This document shows, in pieces, positions 14,152-22,388 of a stretch of 35,489 nt of DNA; position 1 is the first letter of the stretch, and each line of letters begins with the position of its first letter. Origin of the DNA: a bacterium (GTDB taxonomy: Bacteria; Acidobacteriota; Polarisedimenticolia; Polarisedimenticolales; Polarisedimenticolaceae); contig JAAELQ010000316.1 in NCBI GenBank assembly GCA_024226515.1, forward strand, positions 1 through 35,489. Direction: 5' to 3'. The notes under the pieces were generated by a model. That model saw only the letters and a program-made list of their open reading frames with translations, was not told where the DNA came from and did no database searches. A program made the position numbers and the translations under genes.

Positions 14152-14306
14152 GAGACCTCGATTTGCCCTGGACCGGTCGAATCGACGGCAATCAGTGTAT
14201 CCCGGAAACTCGAACCGGGCATATTCCTCGTGCCCGGGGCTGCGTCGTATGGCAAGATTTCTACCAAACGAATCGGAGAGGTCGGACGTAACAAGAGGAC
14301 GAGAGC
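14152..14306. promoter_or_regulatory. Divergent promoter region between the TPR/VWA and adaptor/permease operons
   Basis: On the minus strand GATACACTG (14200-14192) offers a -10-like TACACT; the same nine bases precede the gene at 10992. A 7-bp inverted repeat, CCGGGCA (14215-14221) and TGCCCGG (14231-14237), with a 9-base spacer could be an operator. GAGGA just before 14307 is the rightward ribosome-binding site. No clear -35 is visible, so promoter placement is weak, but both operons must start here. Confidence 0.4.
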
Positions 14307-15503
14307 ATGAGCGTCGCTGCAAAACGATCGTTGCCGCTTCTGGGGGCCGTGCTGGTCGCGTCGCTGACGCTGCACGCCCAGTCGAGCTCCGAGCTGAAGC
14401 CGTCGGACGACGGCATCGTGCGCCGCGCCGAGTTCCGCAGCAGCCTGATCCTGACGGGAGAGCTGCAGGCGATCGAGGCCGACAAGATCATGGTGCCGCG
14501 CACGCCCTCGTGGCAGGTGCCGATCCGCTGGATGGAAGAGGACGGCGCCGTCGTCACGAAGGGCCAGACGGTCGTCGAGCTCGAGAACACGCAGTTCACC
14601 AGCGAGCTCGAGCAGAAGCAGCTCGAACAGGCGCGGGCGACGAACGAGCTGCATCGCAAGGAGGCCGACATTCAGGTCAACCTGGCCGACTTGCGCTTCC
14701 AGCGCGAGCAGGCGCGCACGAAGCACGCCAAGGCCAAGCTGGACGCGGACGTGCCGCCGGACCTGCTGCCCCAGCGCGACTACCAGGAAATGCAGCTCGA
14801 ACTGGCGCGCGCCGAGGTCGAGCTCGAGAAGGCGCAGGAGAACTTCACCGCCGCCGAGACGGCCGCCGAGGCCGAGCTGGAAGAGCTGCGGATCCGCCTG
14901 GCCCGCTCGCGCGAGCAGATCCGGACCGCCGAGGAGGCGATCGAGCGCCTGTCGCTGAAGGCCCCGCGCGACGGCATCCTGGTCGTCACCGAGAAGTGGG
15001 GTTCCGGAAGAAAGCTGCAGATCGGCGACAACGCCTTCGTCGGCATGGCCGTGGCGACGATCCCCGAGCTGTCCGCGATGAAGGTCGTGGGCCAGCTCAG
15101 CGACGTCGACGACGGCAAGATCGAGGTCGGCATGCGCGCGGTCTGTACGCTCGACACCTATCCGGATCTGGAGTCCAGCGGCGTGGTCACCGAGATCTCC
15201 CCGATCGCGAAGGAGCTCGACGAGCGCTCGCTGCGGCGTGCGTTCAACATCGAGGTGGTGCTCGATCAGGCGGATCCGGAGCTCATGCGTCCCGGGATGT
15301 CGGTGCGCGTCGAGGTATCCGGAAATCCTCTCCGGGATGCGCTCGTAGTTCCCAGGACGGCGCTCGACCTGAACGGTGAAACGCCGATCCTGCGGCTCGA
15401 GAACGGGTCGGAGGTCGAGGTCACGCTCGGGCCCTGCAATCCCTACGAGTGCGTCATCGAAGAGGGTGCCACCGAGAACGCGCGGCTGGAGACGAAGCGA
15501 TGA
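14307..15503 (+). CDS. MacA/HlyD-type periplasmic adaptor, first of three (398 aa)
   Basis: The order of parts is typical of a membrane-fusion/adaptor protein: a signal peptide (LPLLGAVLVASLTLHAQ), a first lipoyl half (RWMEEDGAVVTKGQTVVELE), a long alpha-hairpin coiled coil at about residues 90-215 (QKQLEQARATNELHRKEAD), a second lipoyl half (LKAPRDGILVV), a beta-barrel region (VVGQLSDVDDGKIEVGMRAV) and a membrane-proximal domain (MRPGMSVRVEVSGNPLRDAL). These proteins bridge an inner-membrane transporter to an outer-membrane channel. Unlike the next two adaptors it has a cleavable-type signal and no clear membrane anchor. It ends NPYECVIEEGATE with two Cys. The stop overlaps the next start (ATGA). 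Cargo is unknown. Confidence 0.85.
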   Translation: MSVAAKRSLPLLGAVLVASLTLHAQSSSELKPSDDGIVRRAEFRSSLILTGELQAIEADKIMVPRTPSWQVPIRWMEEDGAVVTKGQTVVELENTQFTSELEQKQLEQARATNELHRKEADIQVNLADLRFQREQARTKHAKAKLDADVPPDLLPQRDYQEMQLELARAEVELEKAQENFTAAETAAEAELEELRIRLARSREQIRTAEEAIERLSLKAPRDGILVVTEKWGSGRKLQIGDNAFVGMAVATIPELSAMKVVGQLSDVDDGKIEVGMRAVCTLDTYPDLESSGVVTEISPIAKELDERSLRRAFNIEVVLDQADPELMRPGMSVRVEVSGNPLRDALVVPRTALDLNGETPILRLENGSEVEVTLGPCNPYECVIEEGATENARLETKR

Positions 15504-16726
15504 AGAAGAGACTCCTGATCGCCGTCGTCGGCGTGGTGTTGCTGCTGGGCGGTTGGTGGGCCGTCGGCGCCGTGCAGGGCAGCTCCGAGGGCGAGTGGAT
15601 CAAGGTCGAGCGCGACGATATGACGCTCGGCGTCGAGCTCGAGGGCACGCTGCGTGCCGTCGAGACCAGCCAGATCTCTGCGCCGCAGATCCAGCAGGTG
15701 TGGGAGTTCAAGATCGCGTTCATGGCGACCGAGGGCGCCGAGGTCGAGGAGGGGACTCCGCTGCTCGCCTTTGACACCGCGGAGTTGCAGAAGCAGCTGC
15801 TGCGCCAGCAGGCCGGCCGCGACCAGGCGCGCAAGGAGATCGAGAAGACGGAGAAGAGCCTGACGTTGACCCGCGGCCAGGACCGGCTACGGCTGGCCGA
15901 GGCGCGCGCCAACCTGCGCCGCGCCGAGCTGAAGGTCGATGCGCCGGTCGAGCTGTCGGCCGAGAAGGACGCCGAGCATGCGCGGCTCGACCTGAAGCTG
16001 GCGCGGGACGAGGTCGCGTATCTCGAGAAACGGGTGGAGTCCGCCGAGCGCAGCGCCGAGGCTGCGCTGGCCGCTCTGCGCAACCAGCGCGACCGTGCCG
16101 ATCGGCGCGTCGCCGAGATCAACGAGGCCGTCGCGCAAATGCGGGTCGCGGCGCCGCGCAAGGGCACGGTGATCTACTCCCAGGGCTGGCGCGGCGGTGA
16201 GAAGAAGAAGGTCGGCGACGCCTGCTGGCGCGGCGAACCGGTGATGGAGGTGCCGAACCTCCAGCGGATGAAGGTCGACGGCATGGTCGACGAGGCCGAC
16301 GCCGGCCGCGTCGAGGAGGGGCAGCGCGTGACCTTCCGCCTCGACGCTCACCCGGACGTCGAGTTCGAAGGGACGGTGCTCTCGATCTGGAAGACCGTGC
16401 AGCGCAAGTCGAACAACCGCCCGGGCAAGATCGTGCGCCTCGAGATCGACATCGCCGAGACCGACACGCGCAAGATGCGTCCCGGGATGCGCGTGCGCGG
16501 AAAGGTCGAGATCGAGCAGGTTCCGGAGACCGCGCTGTTGCCGATCGAGTCGGTGTTCCTCAAGGACGACGGTCCGGTCGTCTACAAGAAGACGCTGATG
16601 GGACACCGCGCCGTTCCCGTCGAGCTCGGGCGGCGTGACGACCGCCGGGTCGAGGTCATCTCCGGGGTCGCCCCGGGAGACCGCGTGTCGCTGATCGACC
16701 TCGCGGCCGGAGGGACGGGCTCGTGA
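15500..16726 (+). CDS. MacA/HlyD-type adaptor, second of three (408 aa)
   Basis: The start is the ATG at 15500, overlapping the previous TGA. In-frame sequence upstream belongs to the first adaptor read in another frame. An N-terminal membrane anchor (LLIAVVGVVLLLGGWWAVGA) is followed by a lipoyl half (FMATEGAEVEEGTPLLAFDT), a coiled-coil hairpin at about residues 95-215, VAAPRKGTVIYSQGWRGGEK with KKVGDACWRGEPVMEVP (second lipoyl half), and barrel and membrane-proximal parts (DEADAGRVEEGQRVTFRLDA, KMRPGMRVRGKVEIEQVPET). The sequence is clearly related to the other two adaptors but diverged, so the three are old paralogues rather than a recent duplication. It overlaps the next gene by four bases (GTGA). 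Confidence 0.88.
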   Translation: MKKRLLIAVVGVVLLLGGWWAVGAVQGSSEGEWIKVERDDMTLGVELEGTLRAVETSQISAPQIQQVWEFKIAFMATEGAEVEEGTPLLAFDTAELQKQLLRQQAGRDQARKEIEKTEKSLTLTRGQDRLRLAEARANLRRAELKVDAPVELSAEKDAEHARLDLKLARDEVAYLEKRVESAERSAEAALAALRNQRDRADRRVAEINEAVAQMRVAAPRKGTVIYSQGWRGGEKKKVGDACWRGEPVMEVPNLQRMKVDGMVDEADAGRVEEGQRVTFRLDAHPDVEFEGTVLSIWKTVQRKSNNRPGKIVRLEIDIAETDTRKMRPGMRVRGKVEIEQVPETALLPIESVFLKDDGPVVYKKTLMGHRAVPVELGRRDDRRVEVISGVAPGDRVSLIDLAAGGTGS

Positions 16727-18012
16727 CGAAACGACGCATTCTGTTGTTGCTGGTGCTCGTGCTGCTGGTGCTGGGGGCGACGCTCGGCGTGACCGGCATC
16801 AAGACCTTCGGCAGCCTGAACGACAAGTCCTCCGTTCCCGTCTACGAGGTGCGGCGCAGCGATTTCACTCGCCGCGTGCGTGCCGAGGGCAACCTCGAGG
16901 CGGCGAACGCGACGTTGCTCGCCCCCCCGCAGCTGCGGATCGGTCGCCTGCGCATCGCGTGGCTCGAGACCGACGGCACGCAGGTGTCGGAGGGCGACGT
17001 GGTGATTCGCTTCGACCCGACCGAGATGGAGAGCAATCTCGCCGACGGAGAGACCGAGCAGGCGACGACGGATGCGCGGATCCGACAGAAGAAGGTGCGC
17101 GAAGACGGTGCGATGAAGAACCTCGGCCGCGACGCCGACATGGCCGAGCTGCAGCTGGACTACGCGCGAGAGTTCAAGAGCAAGGACGACGTGATCTTCT
17201 CGCGCTTCGAGATCATCAGCGCCGACATCGACGAAGAGCTGGCCTCGGAGAAGAAAGAGCACGCGCACGAGGTGCGCGGCATCAAGGAAGAGCTGACCCA
17301 GGTCGAGTTGGATCTGCTGGCCATCGAACGGCGCAAGGCGGACCTGAAGATCCAGGAGTCCGAGGAAGGGCTGCAGGCGCTGGAGGTCGAGGCGCCCCAC
17401 GGCGGCATCTTCACGCTGAAGGAGATCTGGGGTCGGTTGCCCGAGGTCGGGACGACCGTCTGGAGCGGCAACCCTGTGGCGGAGATCCCGCAACTCGACG
17501 TGATGCAGGCCAAGATCTTCGTTCTCGAGGCGGACGCCGGAGGGCTCGAGACCGGCCTCGAGGCCAACGTCACGCTCGACGCGCATCCCGATCGTGTCTA
17601 CAAGGCGACGGTGAAGAGCGTCGACGCGCTGGCCAAGCCGCGTTTTCATCGCATCCCGGTGCAGTACTTCAGCGCGATCCTCGAGCTCGAGCGGACCGAC
17701 CCCGACGTGATGAAGCCCGGGCAACGGGTCCAGGCCGTGCTGACCTTCGACGAAGAGCAAGACGCCCTGTCGATCCCGCGTCAGGCCGTGTTCGAGAAGG
17801 ACGGAAGCAAGATCGTCTACGTGCGGCGCGCGGGTGAGTTCGCCGCCGTCGACATCGAGCTGGGCCCGGCGGCGCTGGGCCTGGTCGTGATCGAGTCCGG
17901 AATCGGAGAGGGCGATCTGGTGGCGTTGCGCGATCCGACGCGCCCGCTGGCCGGGTCCTCCGGCGAGCCGGCGGAGAACGGCGGCGGACCCTCGGTCGGG
18001 GGCAGCCTGTGA
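16723..18012 (+). CDS. MacA/HlyD-type adaptor, third of three (429 aa)
   Basis: The GTG start at 16723 overlaps the previous TGA (GTGA). An N-terminal anchor (ILLLLVLVLLVLGATLGVTG) is followed by a lipoyl half (WLETDGTQVSEGDVVIRFDP), a long helical hairpin at about residues 105-220, VEAPHGGIFTLKEIWG with VGTTVWSGNPVAEIPQL (second lipoyl half), a barrel (LEADAGGLETGLEANVTLDA), and a membrane-proximal domain (VMKPGQRVQAVLTFDEEQDA). The C-terminal ~40 residues are Gly/Glu/Pro-rich and probably disordered. It directly precedes and overlaps the permease (GTGA). That makes it the most likely direct permease partner, but the sequence does not prove which adaptor contacts what. Confidence 0.88.
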   Translation: MTKRRILLLLVLVLLVLGATLGVTGIKTFGSLNDKSSVPVYEVRRSDFTRRVRAEGNLEAANATLLAPPQLRIGRLRIAWLETDGTQVSEGDVVIRFDPTEMESNLADGETEQATTDARIRQKKVREDGAMKNLGRDADMAELQLDYAREFKSKDDVIFSRFEIISADIDEELASEKKEHAHEVRGIKEELTQVELDLLAIERRKADLKIQESEEGLQALEVEAPHGGIFTLKEIWGRLPEVGTTVWSGNPVAEIPQLDVMQAKIFVLEADAGGLETGLEANVTLDAHPDRVYKATVKSVDALAKPRFHRIPVQYFSAILELERTDPDVMKPGQRVQAVLTFDEEQDALSIPRQAVFEKDGSKIVYVRRAGEFAAVDIELGPAALGLVVIESGIGEGDLVALRDPTRPLAGSSGEPAENGGGPSVGGSL

Positions 18013-19241
18013 ACGCGACCGAAGCCCTGTTCGGCGCCCTCGGCAATCTTGCCGCGCACAAGCTGCGCTCGTCGCTGACGATGCTGGGCATGATCTTCGG
18101 CGTCGGCGCCGTGATCGCCATGCTGTCCATCGGCGCCGGGGCCGAGCAGCAGTCGATGGCGATGATCGAGCGCATGGGCGTCAACAACGTCCTCCTGCGG
18201 TCGAAGGATCTCAAGGACGACGAGCTACAAGAGCTGCGCAAGAAGTCGCTCGGCGTCTCCGAGCGCGACGCGCAGGGCATCCTCGACGGCGTACCCGGCG
18301 TCGAGGTCGCGGTTCCGCGCGTCGAGGTCGACGTCTACAAGATCATCGCCCCTGGGGCCAAGACCGACGCCGAGGTGTTCGGCGTCAGCTACCGCCAGTC
18401 CGCGCTCGGCCGCCTGAACGTGCGCGACGGTCGCTTCATCGACCGGATGGACGAGCGCGGCCACGCCCAGGTCGCCGTCATCGGGCCTCGCGTCGCGCGC
18501 GACCTGTTCGGCTACACGTCGGCCGTGGGCCAGCGGATGAAGATCAACGACGTCTGGTTCGACGTCATCGGCGTGCTGGCCGCGTCCGAGGGCGGCAACT
18601 CGTTCCAGGGTGTCAGCATCGGCAGCACGGCGGACGAGGTGTACCTGCCGTTCACGACCGCGCAGCGCAAGTTCGACCGCGACCCGCTGCAGTCGCCGCT
18701 GGACGAGATCGTCGTGCGCCTGGACGGCACCGTGTCGCCGCAGGCCACCGCGGTATCGATCCACAACCTGGTCGACCGCCTGCACGCCGGGGCCGAGGAC
18801 TTCGAGCTGGTCGTCCCCGAGGCGTTGCTGGTGCAGAGCCGCCGCACGCAGCGCCTGTTCAACATCGTCATGGGCTGCATCGCCGGCATCTCGCTCTTGG
18901 TCGGCGGCATCGGCATCATGAACATCATGCTGGCCACCGTGCTCGAGCGGACGCGCGAGATCGGCGTCCGGCGCGCCGTCGGCGCGCGCCGCGCCGACAT
19001 CCGCACGCAGTTCATCACCGAGTCGTTCGCCATCAGCCTGCTCGGCGGCGTGATCGGCGTCGTGATGGGCATCGCCATCGCCAAGACCGTCGCCGCCTAC
19101 GCCGGCTGGCCGACCGTCGTCACCGCGGTCTCGATCCTGCTCTCGACCGGCGTCTCCGTCGCGGTGGGGCTGGTGTCGGGGATCTACCCCGCGGTGCGGG
19201 CCGCCGAGCTGGATCCGATCGAGGCGTTGCGTTACGAGTAG
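18009..19241 (+). CDS. MacB/FtsX-type ABC transporter permease without ATPase domain (410 aa)
   Basis: The GTG start at 18009 overlaps the third adaptor's stop. An N-terminal helix (SSLTMLGMIFGVGAVIAML, with the SIGAGAEQQSMAMIERMGVN continuation typical of MacB) is followed by a periplasmic MacB core of about 220 residues. An FtsX-like three-helix bundle comes next (ISLLVGGIGIMNIMLATVLE, TREIGVRRAVGARRADIRTQ, a Gly-rich helix, VSGIYPAVRAAELDPIEALR). In E. coli MacB the ATPase domain is fused at the N-terminus. In many other systems it is a separate gene next to the permease. Neither is present here, so the ATPase must come from elsewhere. The gene ends 9 bases before the stop of a convergent gene. 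Confidence 0.9.
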   Translation: MNATEALFGALGNLAAHKLRSSLTMLGMIFGVGAVIAMLSIGAGAEQQSMAMIERMGVNNVLLRSKDLKDDELQELRKKSLGVSERDAQGILDGVPGVEVAVPRVEVDVYKIIAPGAKTDAEVFGVSYRQSALGRLNVRDGRFIDRMDERGHAQVAVIGPRVARDLFGYTSAVGQRMKINDVWFDVIGVLAASEGGNSFQGVSIGSTADEVYLPFTTAQRKFDRDPLQSPLDEIVVRLDGTVSPQATAVSIHNLVDRLHAGAEDFELVVPEALLVQSRRTQRLFNIVMGCIAGISLLVGGIGIMNIMLATVLERTREIGVRRAVGARRADIRTQFITESFAISLLGGVIGVVMGIAIAKTVAAYAGWPTVVTAVSILLSTGVSVAVGLVSGIYPAVRAAELDPIEALRYE

Positions 19242-19250
19242 ATCCGTCGC

Positions 19251-22200
19251 TCAGTTCCCGCCCAGCAGCGGCAATTCCAGCCGTCCGGTCTCGGGATCGT
19301 CGGAGACGATCGCCAGCGATGCTTCCACCGGCCCCGGCGCGCCCGAGAAGCCGACCCGAAGTTCCACGTAGCCGAACGGCGGGACGGTCACTTCGGCAAC
19401 GGGGGAGGGGACCGTGAAGAACTCCGCGCTGCTCGGGAGGACACTGTCGACGCGTAGTCTGGAGTAGCCGAAGTTCGAGATGCGCAGCGTCCGGGTCGTA
19501 CCCGGTGCGGCTCCGGCGAAGTCGAACCCGCGGGGGAAGACGCCGATCTTCTGCCCCGGAGCCCGGTCGTCCTGCGGCGCGCTCACCACGACCCGTGCAT
19601 CGGCGGAGAACACGACACCCGGCACGGATCGGTCGTCGGCCGTCAGCAGCCGCGGCGGATCGTCGTCCACCGAGCCGAAGCGCAGTTCGGCAATGCCCTC
19701 GCGACGCGCACGGAGGATCAGCGTCGCCACGACGGACGGGCCCTCGACGACGAGATCGCTCGGCGGCAGGCTCTGCGCGCGCACGTCCACACGCCCTGGA
19801 ACGCGTTGCGTCGCGTCGAGCACCTGGGTCGCGGCAGCGGCGAACCGGTTGCCGGGTAACGAACCCGCAAGCTCCAGCACCTGGACGTCGCCGTCCGCGG
19901 GATCGAAGAGGAGGGAGAACTCCGCGGCGGCCGCGGCGGACCCGGTATCGGCGATGACGTCCACGGCGATCAGGTCTCCGTCGGACCGGCCCGCGGCGAG
20001 CGTGACCCCGCCTCCTGCCGCGGCGTCGAGCAGAAACTCCGTGCGCAGCGGCGACGGTTCCCGTCGCAGCCCGCCGAAGTTCGCCCCGACGACAGTCAGG
20101 TCGTCGCCGTCGATCACGCCGTCGAAGTTGACGTCCGCCCGGCGCGCGTAGTCCGGGTTCGGCGCGGCGCCGCTCCGACGCCCGACCTCGACGACGTCGA
20201 GCCCGTCGATGCGGTTCGAGCCGTTGACGTCGCTGCGAGCGTCCAGCGAGCCGAGCAGGATGCTGACCGAGCCGTCGACGCGATTGACCACCGCGAGATC
20301 CGGGTCGAGATCCGCGTCGAAGGCGCCGACCCCGACCGCCCACGGCTGCGTGGGAAGCGCGAGTCCGGGTAAATGCGAGAACGTCCCGTCCCCCGCGCCC
20401 AGTAGCGGGAACAGCGCGTTGGAATCCGCCGCCGCCACGGCGAGGTCTGGGTTTCCGTCGCGGTTGAGCTCCACAATCTCCAGCGCCCGCGGGCGCTCGC
20501 CGGCCGGCGTGTCGAAGCCCGAGAAACCGCCGGTTCCGTCGCCCAGCAACACGGTCACGACGTCGTCGTTCTCGCAGGCCACCGCGAGATCGGTCCTGCC
20601 GTCCCGGTCGAGATCGCCGGCAACGATGTCCGCCGGCGCGTCTCCGACGGCAAGCCCGGCTTCGAACTTCGAGCGGAAGCCGAACGCGCCGTCACCCAGC
20701 CAGATGTCGACCGTGTCCGTGCTCGACTGGCTCAGCGCGAGGTCGAGGTGGTCGTCGCCATCGAAGCGCCCGATCGCGACGCCGCTCGAACCGGGATCGA
20801 GCGACAGCTCGACGGGTGGGGCCGCGAACCCGCCGTTGCCGTCCGACTGCAGTACACGTGCCGAGTTTGCGAAGCTGCGCTCGTGGGTCACGACGAGGTC
20901 GTCGAAGCCGTCTCCGTCGAGATCCGCCACTCCGATCCGCTCGGGCAGTCCGCCGAGCTGGACCTCGCAGCGCCGGAGGAAGAAGTGACCCGATCGCGAC
21001 GCCTCGTCGTCGAACGCACCGAGGTAGACGCACAGCGAGGCCGACGTCGAGTTGGTCACCGCGAGGTCGGGCAGGTCGTCGGGGTTGAAGCGGCCCACCG
21101 CCACGTCCGCGGGCCGAGTCTCCGTGGCCAGCGTCTCCGGGGGGCGGAATCCGCCTCGACCGTCGCCCCGCGACACGATCAGCGCGTCGCCGGCGTTGTC
21201 CACGATCGCGAAATCGGAGTGGCCGTCGAGGTCGAAGTCGGCGACCGCGATCGACTCGGGCTGCGTGCCGGCGTCGAGGGTCGGCGCGACGAGGAAACCA
21301 CCTAGTCCGTTGCCGAGGAAGACCGATACGGTGTCGCTGGTGGTGTTGCCCGTCACGACGTCGGGCGCGCCGTCTCGGTTCAGGTCGTCGGTCGTCACGA
21401 ACAGCGGGTCTGCGTCCACCGGCACGCGGGCGACTCTCGCGAAGCCGCCCGCGCCGTCGCCGAGGAGTATGTTCATCGGGTCCAGCAGGTCGGCCGTGCG
21501 TTCCAGCAGCGCCAGGTCCGGTGTACCGTTCGCGTCGAAGTCCGCCACGGCCGCAAAGCGCGGAACTCCCTCCAGCACGATCTCGCCGGCCGGGAGATAC
21601 TCGCCGAGTCCGTCGCCCAGGAGGATCGACAGCGAGCGCCGCCCCTGATTCGCGACGATCAGATCGACGGCCGGACCTCCGCGCAGTGCGGCGGCGCCGA
21701 TCCAGGAGGGCGACGCGCCCGACGGCAGCGCGAGGTCCTCGCGGTCGAAGCCGCCGGACCCGTCGTTGAAGAAGATCGCGACGTAGTTTCGGCTGGAGGC
21801 GACCGCGAAGTCGTCGAGGCCGTTACCGTCGAGGTCGGCGACCGCGATCGAGCGCGCCTGGCTGTCGACCTCCAGCGGCAACGCCGGGACCGCGAGATCG
21901 CCTTCGCCGTCGCCGCGCAGGACCCAGATCTCGCCACCGTTCTCGATCGCGACCACGTCGGCTCGGCCGTCGGCGTCGAACTCGCCCGCGGCGATCTGTA
22001 CGATGGACGTGCCCAGCGAGATCGTCTGCGGCGCGGTGCCGTCCCCCGGCACGACAGTCAGTCCGGTGCGGCTGGCCACGACGATCTCCGGGCGACCGTC
22101 ACGATCCAGGTTGGGAGCGACGACCGACTGCGGCGCGTCGAGGACGGAAAGCGAACGATCGAGAGAGAAGCCGCCCGTGCCGTCCCCCGTCAGCAGATCG

Positions 22201-22388
22201 GCCGTCGAGTCGCCGGAGTTGGCCACCACGAGGTCCAGCGCTCCGTCGAGGTCGAGGTCGACCACGGCGACTCCACGCGGCCGTACGCCGACCGCGTGCG
22301 ACGTCGTCGACGGACCGAGAAGCTCCGCAGCGTTCGCCGGCAGCGCGGTGGGCAACACCACCAGCAGCGCCGCCGCGAGTCGTCTCAT
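19251..22388 (-). CDS. Secreted FG-GAP/VCBS propeller protein with dockerin-, cohesin- and HYDIN-like regions (1045 aa)
   Basis: The start is the ATG at 22388, overlapping the upstream gene's TGA (ATGA). Residues 1-21 are a signal peptide (LAAALLVVLPTALPANA). Residues ~30-700 contain FG-GAP/VCBS repeats of about 45-50 residues, each with a calcium loop such as DLDLDGALDLVVANSGD. At about 715-775 lie two dockerin-like EF loops, DVNGSNRIDGLD and DVNFDGVIDGDD. Residues ~790-905 resemble a cohesin/carbohydrate-binding-like beta domain (IAVDVIADTGSAAAAAEFSL). The last ~100 residues look like an ASPM-SPD2-HYDIN Ig-like domain (RTLRISNFGYSRLRVDSVLP). The protein probably works outside the cell in calcium-dependent adhesion or assembly. 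No catalytic residues are seen. The cohesin-like call is the least certain. Confidence 0.88.
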   Translation of the reverse strand: MRRLAAALLVVLPTALPANAAELLGPSTTSHAVGVRPRGVAVVDLDLDGALDLVVANSGDSTADLLTGDGTGGFSLDRSLSVLDAPQSVVAPNLDRDGRPEIVVASRTGLTVVPGDGTAPQTISLGTSIVQIAAGEFDADGRADVVAIENGGEIWVLRGDGEGDLAVPALPLEVDSQARSIAVADLDGNGLDDFAVASSRNYVAIFFNDGSGGFDREDLALPSGASPSWIGAAALRGGPAVDLIVANQGRRSLSILLGDGLGEYLPAGEIVLEGVPRFAAVADFDANGTPDLALLERTADLLDPMNILLGDGAGGFARVARVPVDADPLFVTTDDLNRDGAPDVVTGNTTSDTVSVFLGNGLGGFLVAPTLDAGTQPESIAVADFDLDGHSDFAIVDNAGDALIVSRGDGRGGFRPPETLATETRPADVAVGRFNPDDLPDLAVTNSTSASLCVYLGAFDDEASRSGHFFLRRCEVQLGGLPERIGVADLDGDGFDDLVVTHERSFANSARVLQSDGNGGFAAPPVELSLDPGSSGVAIGRFDGDDHLDLALSQSSTDTVDIWLGDGAFGFRSKFEAGLAVGDAPADIVAGDLDRDGRTDLAVACENDDVVTVLLGDGTGGFSGFDTPAGERPRALEIVELNRDGNPDLAVAAADSNALFPLLGAGDGTFSHLPGLALPTQPWAVGVGAFDADLDPDLAVVNRVDGSVSILLGSLDARSDVNGSNRIDGLDVVEVGRRSGAAPNPDYARRADVNFDGVIDGDDLTVVGANFGGLRREPSPLRTEFLLDAAAGGGVTLAAGRSDGDLIAVDVIADTGSAAAAAEFSLLFDPADGDVQVLELAGSLPGNRFAAAATQVLDATQRVPGRVDVRAQSLPPSDLVVEGPSVVATLILRARREGIAELRFGSVDDDPPRLLTADDRSVPGVVFSADARVVVSAPQDDRAPGQKIGVFPRGFDFAGAAPGTTRTLRISNFGYSRLRVDSVLPSSAEFFTVPSPVAEVTVPPFGYVELRVGFSGAPGPVEASLAIVSDDPETGRLELPLLGGN

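Noticed and set aside
12619..14191. Upstream in-frame extension of the VWA protein through the TPR gene
   Set aside because: The extension is Arg-rich out-of-frame TPR sequence. The ATG at 12610 has a strong AGGAGGT and begins a signal peptide.
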